In this document: piece after piece, positions 1 to 6,630 of the stretch | How the letters are laid out: the number at the start of each line of letters is the position of its first letter | How positions within the stretch are numbered: the first letter of the stretch is position 1 | Source of the DNA: Gammaproteobacteria bacterium | GTDB taxonomy: Bacteria > Pseudomonadota > Gammaproteobacteria > S012-40 | Reading direction: 5' to 3' | NCBI GenBank assembly: GCA_029879945.1 | Contig: JAOUPJ010000202.1 | Location: 1 to 6,822, forward strand | Length of the DNA stretch: 6,822 nt | The notes under the pieces: generated by a model | The model's database searches: none | What the model was told of the DNA's origin: nothing | The model's input: only the letters and a program-made list of their open reading frames with translations | Made by a program: the position numbers and the translations under genes

Positions 1-301
1 CATATTGCACGCCCATGTCCAGATAGGCTTGGACGGTGTCCTCATCACGTATACCGCCCCCAACCTGGATGGGAACATCCGGATAGGCTTCGGCAATGGC
101 CTTGATTGCTTCACCATTCATGGGACGCCCTTTCACCGCGCCATCCAGATCAACCAGATGTAGACGACGCGCACCGGCTTCTACCCAACGCCCTGCCATG
201 GCCACCGGGTCATCACCATAAACCGTGCTCTGCTCCATATCACCTTGAAGCAAGCGCACACACTTACCACCTTTTAGATCAATTGCGGGTATGACTAACA
301 T
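1..301 (-). CDS. hisA: HisA, phosphoribosylformimino-5-aminoimidazole carboxamide ribotide isomerase (N-terminal part, cut by window edge)
   Basis: HisA is a cytoplasmic (beta/alpha)8-barrel isomerase that converts ProFAR to PRFAR, the substrate of HisF/HisH. Only the first 100 residues lie in the window; the family is about 245 residues long. The protein opens with MLVIPAIDLKGGKCVRLLQG, which carries the catalytic aspartate at D8 at the end of the first barrel strand. It continues with HLVDLDGA at 48-55 and the phosphate-binding strand QVGGGIRDED at 79-88, all typical of HisA. The related HisF barrel has a different N-terminus, so HisA is the better call. The ATG start at 301 lies 22 nt after the hisH stop. 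A modest Shine-Dalgarno-like TAAGAG sits 8 nt before it. As the last gene seen in the operon it should be followed by hisF to the left. The missing second half, including the second catalytic aspartate, cannot be judged. Confidence 0.97.
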   Translation of the reverse strand, partial: MLVIPAIDLKGGKCVRLLQGDMEQSTVYGDDPVAMAGRWVEAGARRLHLVDLDGAVKGRPMNGEAIKAIAEAYPDVPIQVGGGIRDEDTVQAYLDMGVQY

Positions 302-323
302 TCTTTTTACTCTTAACTAATGC

Positions 324-974
324 CTAAACATTCCACTTACTAAAATTTGACAACAGTTGCAGGCCCCAGCGTTGGCTCTTTTCGGGGTGAAACTGTGTCG
401 CAAACACATTGCCTTTAGTGACAGATGCTACAAACGGAATTCCATAAACCGTTTCTCCTGCCAGGGCACTGTCTTCATCCAATTCAGCAAAAAAACTATG
501 TACGAAATAAAAGCGTGCATTCTGGGGTATGCCTTCCCACAGGGGATGCGCCTGCATCTGTTCCACGCAACTCCAGCCCATGTGCGGCACCTTTAGCTCG
601 TGGTACAGGCCCGCGTCAGCAAAACGTTGAGAGAAGCCGTGTACGTCTCCCGGAAACACACCCAGACATTCCACGCCCCCGTTTTCATCACTATGACGCA
701 TCAGGGCCTGCAGGCCAATACAAATCGCCAACAGGGGCTTGCCTGTTTTAACAAATTCGAGCAAGGCCTCATCCAGGCCACGCGATTTCAGGCCGGCGAT
801 ACAATCACGTATCGCGCCCACACCCGGAAACATGACTCGGTCGGCAGACAGAATCTGCTGTGGGTCATCCGTGATAATCACATCGGTGTTTTCCGACACA
901 CGCTCCAATGCCTTATGCACGGAGTGTATGTTCCCCATTCCATAATCGACAATCGCAAGACGTTGTGTGCTCAC
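324..974 (-). CDS. hisH: HisH, glutamine amidotransferase subunit of imidazole glycerol phosphate synthase
   Basis: HisH hydrolyses glutamine and channels ammonia to HisF, which makes imidazole glycerol phosphate and AICAR. The 216-residue protein is a complete class I (triad) glutamine amidotransferase. It has the N-terminal IVDYGMGN at 8-15, the oxyanion-loop PGVG at 50-53, nucleophile C85 in AICIGLQA, and the H196/E198 pair in FHPEKS. The nucleophile elbow reads CIG where CLG is more usual, a conservative change. The HMGWS motif at 131-135 is also typical of HisH. The start is GTG, and its first base pairs with the hisB stop in a GTGA overlap of 4 nt, so translation is probably coupled to hisB. 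An AAGG about 12 nt upstream, inside hisB, is a poorly spaced ribosome site. HisF, its obligate partner, is not in the window and is expected after hisA. Confidence 0.98.
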   Translation of the reverse strand: MSTQRLAIVDYGMGNIHSVHKALERVSENTDVIITDDPQQILSADRVMFPGVGAIRDCIAGLKSRGLDEALLEFVKTGKPLLAICIGLQALMRHSDENGGVECLGVFPGDVHGFSQRFADAGLYHELKVPHMGWSCVEQMQAHPLWEGIPQNARFYFVHSFFAELDEDSALAGETVYGIPFVASVTKGNVFATQFHPEKSQRWGLQLLSNFSKWNV

Positions 975-1570
975 CCTGTCAAACTACCTTTAGTGGAGGG
1001 AATAACATTCTGCATACGCGGATCGTGTTCGATGGCGTTACGCAGGGCACGTCCGAAGGCCTTAAATATGGTTTCAGCGATATGGTGCGCATTGCTTCCG
1101 CGAATATTGTCGATGTGCAAGGTCACCTGGGCGTGATTAACGAATCCCTGAAAAAACTCCAGGAACAAGTCCACATCAAACCCACCGATACTGGCGCGTG
1201 GAAATTTAACGTGATATTCCAAACCCGGACGGCCGGAAAAATCGATCACCACGCGTGACAAGGATTCATCCAATGGCACATAGGCGTGGCCATAACGACG
1301 TATGCCTTTTTTATCGCCCAGGGCTTTGGCAAAGGCCTGACCCAAGGTGATGCCGGTGTCTTCCACGGTGTGGTGGGCATCGATGTGCAAGTCCCCTTTG
1401 GCAACAATATCCAGATCAACCAAGCCGTGACGTGCGACCTGATCCAGCATGTGCTCCAGAAAAGGTATGCCGGTGTCAAACTTGGACTTACCTGTTCCAT
1501 CCAAATCGATGCTTACATTGATCTGGGTTTCCAAGGTATCACGTGAGACTTGTGCTTTGCGTGAGGTCAT
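971..1570 (-). CDS. hisB: HisB, imidazoleglycerol-phosphate dehydratase (monofunctional)
   Basis: This enzyme dehydrates imidazole glycerol phosphate to imidazole acetol phosphate, using two manganese ions per active site. The 199-residue length and the absence of a HAD-type phosphatase domain show the monofunctional form, unlike the fused HisB of enteric bacteria. Histidinol-phosphate phosphatase must therefore be a separate gene outside the window. The two metal motifs of the tandem-repeat fold are visible: DAHHTVED at 64-71 and AHHIAE at 161-166. Additional conserved residues are H40 and D43 in FLEHMLD and H146 in NHAQ. The ATG lies 2 nt after the hisC stop, and a good TAAGG ribosome site 7 nt upstream is embedded in the last codons of hisC. 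Its own stop overlaps the hisH start. Nothing appears truncated. Confidence 0.98.
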   Translation of the reverse strand: MTSRKAQVSRDTLETQINVSIDLDGTGKSKFDTGIPFLEHMLDQVARHGLVDLDIVAKGDLHIDAHHTVEDTGITLGQAFAKALGDKKGIRRYGHAYVPLDESLSRVVIDFSGRPGLEYHVKFPRASIGGFDVDLFLEFFQGFVNHAQVTLHIDNIRGSNAHHIAETIFKAFGRALRNAIEHDPRMQNVIPSTKGSLTG

Positions 1571-1572
1571 GT

Positions 1573-2655
1573 CTATGCCTTAATAATTTCAGTTAGCGCC
1601 TTTAAGAAGGCGTTGTTTTCTTCTGTTGTTCCAATTGTGACTCGTAAACAGTCAGCCAGTTTTCCACCATTGGCGCTGAGATTTTTTATCAATATACCCT
1701 TTGCCAATAGCTGTTCGAATATTTGCGTAGCCCTTCCTTGCCTGGCGCGAAACAGAATAAAGTTCGCTTGTGAAGGATAGACGTGCAAACTGCCAATTTC
1801 TTGCAGCGCGACCATTACCCGAGTTCGCTCTTCTACAATAGACTTGGCCTGCGCATCGAACATGGCTTTGTGTCTGAGCGCAAACTCAGCACTCTTTTGC
1901 GTGAGTGTGTTGATATTGTAGGGCAAACGAATCTTGTTGAATTCTTCTATCCATTGTGGAGCACCGACCAGATAACCCAGCCTCAGCCCAGCCAGACCCA
2001 TTTTTGAAACCGTGCGCATCAATAAAACATTAGTCGCTTGTTGCAACTTTGCCAAATAGCTATCATTGGCGAAGGCCTGGTAGGCTTCGTCAATAACGAC
2101 TATGCCGTTGGCCTTTTCGATAATGGCATCTATATCCTGCGGATCAAAAAGATTCCCGGTTGGGTTGTTGGGATAGGAGATAAAAATCAGTGCCGGATCT
2201 TTTTGTTCAATCGCAGCCAGCATGGCATCGCGATCTAGCGCGAAATCTTCTTTCAGGGGTACACCGATAAACTCGATCCCTAGCCACGAGGCAATAGTTC
2301 GATACATCACAAACGTAGGCTCGGGCGCTAACACTGAAACACCCGGCTTGGCCACGGCCATCATCAAGATTTGTATTAATTCATCCGAGCCATTACCAAG
2401 CAGAATTTCCAGGCCGTTTGGCACGTGAAATACTTCGCGCAAGCGTGCACGCAGGGAATAGGCATCGGCTTCGGGATAACGATTGAGGTGCACCGCTGAT
2501 AGCTGCGTAAGCCAGTCCTTTACCAGTGACTCATCCCAAGTGTATGGACTTTCCATGGCATCCAGTTTTATCAGCCCGGCCGATGAGGGCACGTGATAGG
2601 CCTTTTGTTGACGAACTTCAGCCCTGATCCAGCGTTGAATGGCCTGGTCTATCAT
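1573..2655 (-). CDS. hisC: HisC, histidinol-phosphate aminotransferase
   Basis: HisC is a PLP-dependent fold-type I aminotransferase that converts imidazole acetol phosphate and glutamate to histidinol phosphate and 2-oxoglutarate. The 360 residues match the family length. Landmarks in order are KLDAMESPY at 30-38, NRYPEAD at 58-64, the cofactor phosphate loop GNGSDEL at 87-93, NNPTG at 163-167, the PLP-contacting D189 and Y192 in DEAY, the Schiff-base lysine K218 in VSKMGLAGLRLGY with R225, and the substrate-carboxylate arginine R338 in LRVTIG. The family is similar to aromatic and threonine-phosphate aminotransferases, but the position between hisD and hisB settles the role. The ATG is 2 nt downstream of the hisD stop, with AAGGA 9 nt upstream. 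Many bacteria carry a second hisC, so this copy need not be the only one. Confidence 0.98.
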   Translation of the reverse strand: MIDQAIQRWIRAEVRQQKAYHVPSSAGLIKLDAMESPYTWDESLVKDWLTQLSAVHLNRYPEADAYSLRARLREVFHVPNGLEILLGNGSDELIQILMMAVAKPGVSVLAPEPTFVMYRTIASWLGIEFIGVPLKEDFALDRDAMLAAIEQKDPALIFISYPNNPTGNLFDPQDIDAIIEKANGIVVIDEAYQAFANDSYLAKLQQATNVLLMRTVSKMGLAGLRLGYLVGAPQWIEEFNKIRLPYNINTLTQKSAEFALRHKAMFDAQAKSIVEERTRVMVALQEIGSLHVYPSQANFILFRARQGRATQIFEQLLAKGILIKNLSANGGKLADCLRVTIGTTEENNAFLKALTEIIKA

Positions 2656-2657
2656 GG

Positions 2658-3968
2658 CTAGGAATCCTTGTCTCCCATGCGATACTCTGCAGAACGCGCG
2701 TGTGAGGTGAGCCCTTCACCACGCGCAAAGGGTGAGGCAATCTTACCCATTTCGGCCGCGCCTTCGGCTGAGCACATGATGAGACTGGTGCGTGTTTGGA
2801 AATCGGGAACCCCCAAGGCCGAGCTAAAACGCGCGGTGCGCGATGTTGGCAAGACATGACTGGGGCCCGCGCAGTAGTCACCTAACACCTCAGCGGTATA
2901 ACGACCCATAAAAATGGCACCGGCGTTGCGGATCTGTTTGGCCACGTCCATAGGATTATCGATGGAAAGCTCCAGATGCTCAGGGGCCACATAGTCGACA
3001 ATCTTCACCACTTCGTCCATATCGGCCACCTTAATCAAGGCACCGCGATGTTTGAACGAGGCGCGGATGATCTTTTCTCGCTCCATGGTAGGCAGTTGCC
3101 TTTCAATACTGGCAACGACTTTTTCAATGTAATCGGCGTCAGGACAAATCAAAATGGATTGGGCGTCTTCGTCGTGTTCGGCTTGAGAGAACAGGTCCAT
3201 GGCGATCCAATCGGGATCCGTCTTGCCATCGCAGACCACCAATATTTCGGATGGACCCGCAATCATGTCTATACCGGCCGCGCCGAAAATGGCACGTTTG
3301 GCGGTGGCGACATAGATATTGCCCGGGCCGACGATCTTGTCTACCTGGGGGACGCTTTCCGTGCCATAGGCCAAAGCAGCAACGGCTTGGGCACCCCCGA
3401 TACAAAAGACACGACTCACGCCACCGATATAGGCGGCCGCCATGACCAGGTCATTCACATGCCCATCGGGAGTGGGCACGACCATGATCAGTTCTTCCAC
3501 ACCCGCCACTTTGGCCGGGATGGCACTCATCAACACCGAGGAAGGATAGGCGGCCTTGCCACCGGGGACATAAAGACCCACTCGTGCTAAAGGCGTGACC
3601 TGCTGACCGAGTAATGTGCCGTCGTCTTCGGTGTAGCTCCAGGAATCCTGTTTTTGGTGCTGGTGATAGTCGTCTATGCGTTTTGCCGCTTTCTTTAGCA
3701 CCTGCTGCATATCTGCGCTTAGCGAATCGAAGGATGCCTTGAGTTTGGCTAACGGTATTTCCAATTGCTCAGGCGCAGTCAGATCCAGTCGATCAAAGCG
3801 ATTGGTGTATTCAATCAGCGCCGCGTCACCGCGCTCTCTCACATCGTGAATAATCTGATTGACTGTGGACTGCACGTTCTCGTCGGAAACACTCTCCCAG
3901 GCCAGGAGCTTATCCAGCGATTGCCAAAAATCACTGCTTTGTGAATCTAATCGGGTAATTTCAACCAT
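2658..3968 (-). CDS. hisD: HisD, histidinol dehydrogenase
   Basis: HisD performs the last two steps of histidine synthesis, oxidising L-histidinol through histidinal to L-histidine with two NAD+, as a zinc-dependent cytoplasmic dimer. The 436 residues are full length. The zinc ligands line up as Q262 and H265 (SQAEHDEDAQ), D364 (LGDYCAGPSH) and H423 (GLTSHARSAEY). The catalytic E330/H331 pair lies in APEHLE. The signature region around KIVGPGNIYVATAK (211-224) and DMIAGPSEIL (234-243) is intact, as is LYVPGGKAAYPSSVLM at 132-147. The start ATG follows the hisG stop by 12 nt and has a strong ribosome site overlapping that stop. The stop is TAG, 2 nt before hisC. Placement of hisD directly after hisG is the classical his operon order. 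Confidence 0.99.
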   Translation of the reverse strand: MVEITRLDSQSSDFWQSLDKLLAWESVSDENVQSTVNQIIHDVRERGDAALIEYTNRFDRLDLTAPEQLEIPLAKLKASFDSLSADMQQVLKKAAKRIDDYHQHQKQDSWSYTEDDGTLLGQQVTPLARVGLYVPGGKAAYPSSVLMSAIPAKVAGVEELIMVVPTPDGHVNDLVMAAAYIGGVSRVFCIGGAQAVAALAYGTESVPQVDKIVGPGNIYVATAKRAIFGAAGIDMIAGPSEILVVCDGKTDPDWIAMDLFSQAEHDEDAQSILICPDADYIEKVVASIERQLPTMEREKIIRASFKHRGALIKVADMDEVVKIVDYVAPEHLELSIDNPMDVAKQIRNAGAIFMGRYTAEVLGDYCAGPSHVLPTSRTARFSSALGVPDFQTRTSLIMCSAEGAAEMGKIASPFARGEGLTSHARSAEYRMGDKDS

Positions 3969-3976
3969 GGCTTCCC

Positions 3977-3983
3977 CACCTTA
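3977..3983 (-). promoter_or_regulatory. Ribosome binding site of hisD, overlapping the hisG stop codon
   Basis: The minus strand reads TAAGGTG, followed by 8 nt and the hisD ATG. The TAA is the hisG stop itself. A ribosome terminating on hisG therefore sits on the hisD Shine-Dalgarno sequence, which suggests coupled translation of the two genes. It is one of the best matches to an anti-16S sequence in the window. Confidence 0.75.
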
Positions 3984-4658
3984 TGAACTGACCTTGTCTT
4001 TATCGTGTAATCTGGCCACGGCTTTTTCCATGTGGCTGACAAAGGTCTTTATGGCGGCGTTTTTAACCTTCATTGCCGCCTTGTTAACAATCAATCGCGA
4101 GCTAATGTCTGCGATATGTTCCAGTGGCTCCAGTCCGTTGGCGCGCAGGGTATTGCCGGTATCGACCAGATCGACGATGCCGTCGGCCAACCCTACCAAT
4201 GGCGCCAGTTCCATGGAGCCATACAGTTTAATGATTTCGACTTGCTCACCCTTGGCTTCAAAATAGCGGCGCGCGCAATTGACGAATTTGGTGGCAATCC
4301 GCTTTCGACCCGACTTGCTGGCAAAATCAGGAGCACCGGCCACCATCAATTTACATTGGGCAATGCGCAGGTCCAATGGTTCATAGACACCATCCCCGCC
4401 GTGCTCCATGAGCACATCCTTACCAGAAACCCCCACATCGGCTGCGCCATACTCGACATAGGTCGGCACATCCGAGGCGCGAAGAATAACGATCTTCACC
4501 TCAGGGCGATTGGTATCCAGAATCAGTTTTCGGCTCTTTTCCGGATCATCGAGGGGCTCGATACCGGCTTGCGCCAACAAGGGCACAGTTTCTTTGTATA
4601 TACGGCCCTTGGACAAGGCAATGGTGAGTGTTTGCTGCAATTGCATGTTGTTTACCAT
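3981..4658 (-). CDS. hisG: HisG, ATP phosphoribosyltransferase catalytic subunit, short form
   Basis: HisG joins ATP and PRPP to give phosphoribosyl-ATP, the first and rate-controlling step of histidine synthesis. Visible motifs are IALSKGRI at 13-20, the conserved block RASDVPTYVEYGAADVG at 60-76, the GKD at 79-81, and the PRPP-binding loop VDLVDTGNTLRANGL at 162-176. The protein stops at residue 225, shortly after the catalytic domain. It lacks the C-terminal ACT-like histidine-binding domain of the long form of about 300 residues, so it belongs to the HisG_S class, which works as a hetero-octamer with HisZ. HisZ is not in this window. The annotated ATG overlaps the murA stop by one base (TAATG). 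A second ATG at codon 5 is an equally plausible start, since neither has a clear Shine-Dalgarno sequence. Coupling to murA translation favours the first. Confidence 0.98.
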   Translation of the reverse strand: MVNNMQLQQTLTIALSKGRIYKETVPLLAQAGIEPLDDPEKSRKLILDTNRPEVKIVILRASDVPTYVEYGAADVGVSGKDVLMEHGGDGVYEPLDLRIAQCKLMVAGAPDFASKSGRKRIATKFVNCARRYFEAKGEQVEIIKLYGSMELAPLVGLADGIVDLVDTGNTLRANGLEPLEHIADISSRLIVNKAAMKVKNAAIKTFVSHMEKAVARLHDKDKVSS

Positions 4659-5917
4659 TAACTGGGGACGCGACGTATCCTCGCGCCAAGCTGCGATAGT
4701 TTCTCCTCTATGCGCTCGTATCCTCTATCTATATGGTAAATCCTTTCTATTACCGTATCCCCTTCGGCCATGAGACCCGCCAGAACTAGGCTCGCAGAAG
4801 CACGCAAATCGGTAGCCATTACGGGTGCGCCCGTTAGCTGAGCGACTCCATTGGTAATTGCGGTGTTGCCCTCTAAACGAATATTGGCACCCATACGCTG
4901 CAGTTCCTGCACATGCATAAAGCGATTTTCGAAAACCGTTTCGGTGATAGTCGCCATGCCATCCGCTATCGAATTCAGTGCCACAAACTGGGCCTGCATA
5001 TCGGTGGGAAATGCGGGGTAAGGGCTAGTGTGTAAGTCCACCGCCTTAGGCCGACGATTTCTCATGTCCAGCTCTACCCAATCTTCTCCAGTTTGGATCG
5101 AGGCACCTGTTTCGCGCAATTTACTGAGCACCGACTCAAGCAGGCTGGGCTTGGTCTTGCGGAGCTTGATTTTACCGCCCGAGATGGCCGCGCCCACCAA
5201 GTAAGTACCCGTTTCAATACGATCGGGGAGGATAATATGTTCGATCCCGGTAAGCCTGTCCACCCCTTCTATGGTGATGGTCTCCGTGCCAGCGCCGGTG
5301 ATCTTGGCCCCCATCTTATTCAGACAATTCGCCAGGTCAATGACTTCCGGTTCGCGCGCGGCATTTTCAAGGACGGTAGTCCCCTCGGCCAGAGTGGCGG
5401 CCATCATCAGGTTTTCGGTGCCGGTAACGGTGACCACATCTAAATAGATGGTGGCCCCTTTGAGGCGATCACAGCTAGCTCGAATATACCCACCTTCAAC
5501 GGTGATATCTGCCCCCAGTTCCTGTAGGCCTTTTATGTGCAGATTCACTGGCCTTGAACCAATGGCGCAACCGCCAGGCAACGATACTTCGGCACGTCCG
5601 TAGCGCGCAAGGAGAGGACCCAGCACGAGAATAGACGCTCGCATGGTCTTAACCAACTCGTAGGGCGCATAAAAACTGGAGATCGTAGTGGGGTCTACCT
5701 CAATATTCAGCTTCTCATCCACCATGAGCTGTACACCCATGCGGCCAAGCAACTCCATCGTGGTCGTTACATCGTGTAGATGTGGAACATTGGAAATGAC
5801 CATCGGGGAATCCGCCAATAATGTTGCCGCCAAAATAGGCAAGGCAGCATTCTTAGCGCCTGAAATATCGATCTCACCTTCAAGGCGGGTTCCGCCGGTA
5901 ATGATTAGTTTATCCAT
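4658..5917 (-). CDS. murA: MurA, UDP-N-acetylglucosamine 1-carboxyvinyltransferase
   Basis: MurA transfers enolpyruvate from phosphoenolpyruvate to UDP-GlcNAc in the cytoplasm, the first committed step of peptidoglycan synthesis. The 419 residues match the E. coli enzyme, with the two-domain inside-out barrel fold of the EPSP-synthase family. Key residues are present: K22 and N23 in SGAKNAALP, R93 in KTMRAS, the flexible-loop cysteine C117 in PGGCAIG, R122 in GSRPV, D306 in FPTDMQAQ and R398 in HIDRGYE. C117 is the residue alkylated by fosfomycin; its presence predicts a susceptible target type rather than the aspartate variant. The gene starts 68 nt after ibaG. That gap is AT-rich and I see neither a terminator nor a good promoter in it. 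The ribosome site is weak. The TAA stop shares its last base with the hisG start codon. Confidence 0.99.
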   Translation of the reverse strand: MDKLIITGGTRLEGEIDISGAKNAALPILAATLLADSPMVISNVPHLHDVTTTMELLGRMGVQLMVDEKLNIEVDPTTISSFYAPYELVKTMRASILVLGPLLARYGRAEVSLPGGCAIGSRPVNLHIKGLQELGADITVEGGYIRASCDRLKGATIYLDVVTVTGTENLMMAATLAEGTTVLENAAREPEVIDLANCLNKMGAKITGAGTETITIEGVDRLTGIEHIILPDRIETGTYLVGAAISGGKIKLRKTKPSLLESVLSKLRETGASIQTGEDWVELDMRNRRPKAVDLHTSPYPAFPTDMQAQFVALNSIADGMATITETVFENRFMHVQELQRMGANIRLEGNTAITNGVAQLTGAPVMATDLRASASLVLAGLMAEGDTVIERIYHIDRGYERIEEKLSQLGARIRRVPS

Positions 5918-5985
5918 GGTGGTACTGAACTTTCGCTTCTACTAATTAATTCACAAGAAAATCATCATGTTCTGCTGATACAAAG

Positions 5986-6234
5986 CTATTGATGATGTTG
6001 ACTGGCCTCCCATTGGGAGGGCGTGTAGGACTTGATGGACAGCGCATGGATAGTCCCATCGGCAATTCGATTACCGAGCGTAGCATAAACCATACGTTGT
6101 TGTTCCAACAAGGATTTTCCTTCAAACGATGAACTCACTACGACCACTGCAGCATTGCAGCCGTCACCGTCCATCATCACCTGAGAATCAGGAATGCCTT
6201 TTTCAATCAGATACTTAATACTTTCTTCAGCCAT
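5986..6234 (-). CDS. ibaG: IbaG, BolA-family protein
   Basis: This is a small BolA/IbaG-family protein. The family partners monothiol glutaredoxins in iron-sulfur cluster handling; E. coli IbaG (YrbA) is linked to acid stress. I chose the ATG at 6234, giving 82 residues, close to the 84 of E. coli IbaG. A TTG at 6246 would add four residues (MVRV) and cannot be ruled out. Typical family features are GDG at 23-25, FEGKS at 37-41, the helix with QQRMVY at 45-50, and the C-terminal IADGTIHALSIKSYTP at 57-72 carrying the conserved H63. Position 26 is cysteine (GDGCNAAV), where E. coli IbaG has serine. The protein ends in a histidine-rich SQHHQ. It sits between mlaB and murA exactly as in E. coli, and has its own upstream promoter candidate. 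Confidence 0.95.
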   Translation of the reverse strand: MAEESIKYLIEKGIPDSQVMMDGDGCNAAVVVVSSSFEGKSLLEQQRMVYATLGNRIADGTIHALSIKSYTPSQWEASQHHQ

Positions 6235-6272
6235 AACCCGAACCAATTCAGCGCCACAGATCGTGAGACCCC

Positions 6273-6281
6273 ATTATAACA
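6273..6281 (-). promoter_or_regulatory. Extended -10 promoter element upstream of ibaG
   Basis: The minus strand reads TGTTATAAT, a perfect match to the sigma70 extended -10 consensus TGnTATAAT. With a 17-bp spacer the -35 position holds CGTCCT, a poor match, as is common for extended -10 promoters. Transcription would begin around 6266, giving an untranslated leader of roughly 30 nt before the ibaG ATG at 6234. The element lies in the 81-nt gap between mlaB and ibaG, the most likely place for a promoter serving ibaG, murA and perhaps the his genes. This is a motif call only. Confidence 0.65.
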
Positions 6282-6299
6282 AACACAGTCCAAATAGGA

Positions 6300-6323
6300 C
6301 GAATTAGATGCAAGACTAATTCG
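6300..6323 (-). repeat. Inverted repeat with 8-bp perfect arms spanning the mlaB stop codon
   Basis: The arms CGAATTAG and CTAATTCG pair perfectly around an 8-nt loop. The mlaB TAG stop forms the end of the first arm in the minus-strand reading. The second arm touches the -35 position of the ibaG promoter candidate. The stem is AT-rich and no T-run follows, so it is not a convincing intrinsic terminator. It could be a weak mRNA 3' hairpin for the mla transcript or an operator for the next promoter. Confidence 0.5.
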
Positions 6324-6627
6324 ATGAACGCAATGGCAGCAGCTCGTCGATACCCGACACCTTGGCCAAGGCCAGCATATTTTCAGGAAGATTGGAAAAC
6401 TCGACCCGACGCCCTTTGGCGCTGGCCTGCCGCATCCAATCAAGTAATAAGGCCAATGCGGCGCTATCGGCACGACTCACCCCAGCAAAATCCACCGTCA
6501 CCGATGAACCCGAATTCTGAAACAGATTCACTTCACGGGATAAACTGGAAACCGTATCGAAGGTAAGGGGCCCGCTCAGCACTACCCTGTCGCCTTCATA
6601 CGTCAATTCTACTTTTGCTTCTGACAA
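6316..6627 (-). CDS. mlaB: MlaB, STAS-domain subunit of the MlaFEDB phospholipid transporter
   Basis: MlaB is the small cytoplasmic STAS-domain protein that binds the MlaF ATPase in the inner-membrane MlaFEDB complex, which moves phospholipids between the inner membrane and the periplasmic carrier MlaC. The 103 residues form one STAS domain, about the E. coli length of 97. The central FAGVSRADSAALALLLDW (47-64) matches the conserved STAS loop and helix; S55 aligns with T52 of E. coli MlaB. The later SNLPENMLALAKVSGIDELL is typical. The start is TTG at 6627: the preceding in-frame codons are CTC and the mlaC stop, so no longer start exists, and AAGG about 10 nt upstream supports it. It follows mlaC by 3 nt, indicating one transcript. 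The STAS fold also occurs in anti-sigma antagonists, but the neighbours decide for MlaB. Confidence 0.93.
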   Translation of the reverse strand: MSEAKVELTYEGDRVVLSGPLTFDTVSSLSREVNLFQNSGSSVTVDFAGVSRADSAALALLLDWMRQASAKGRRVEFSNLPENMLALAKVSGIDELLPLRSSN

Positions 6628-6630
6628 GAG

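Noticed and set aside
302..323. Possible regulatory element between hisH and hisA
   Set aside because: The 22-nt gap holds only a modest ribosome-site-like TAAGAG and no repeat or promoter.
600..1136. Plus-strand open frame of 178 codons across hisH and hisB
   Set aside because: It runs antisense over two well-supported genes and their overlapping junction, with no coding motif of its own.
2976..3590. Long plus-strand open frame of 204 codons opposite hisD
   Set aside because: It lies entirely within hisD, is histidine- and glycine-rich in the way reverse complements of conserved enzyme genes often are, and has no recognisable family.
4032..4661. Long plus-strand open frame of 209 codons lying opposite hisG
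   Set aside because: It mirrors hisG almost exactly, its translation shows no recognisable domain, and hisG has all family motifs. It is a shadow of the real gene.
5918..5985. Possible promoter in the ibaG-murA gap
   Set aside because: I found only poor matches, such as TTGTGA with AAAGTT at 17-bp spacing. The gap is AT-rich but has no convincing -10 element.
6287..6299. Short hairpin GTCC-TATTT-GGAC followed by a loosely T-rich stretch, as a possible terminator after mlaB
   Set aside because: The stem is only 4 bp and the following sequence is interrupted by G and A; the stretch overlaps the ibaG promoter candidate. It is too weak to call.
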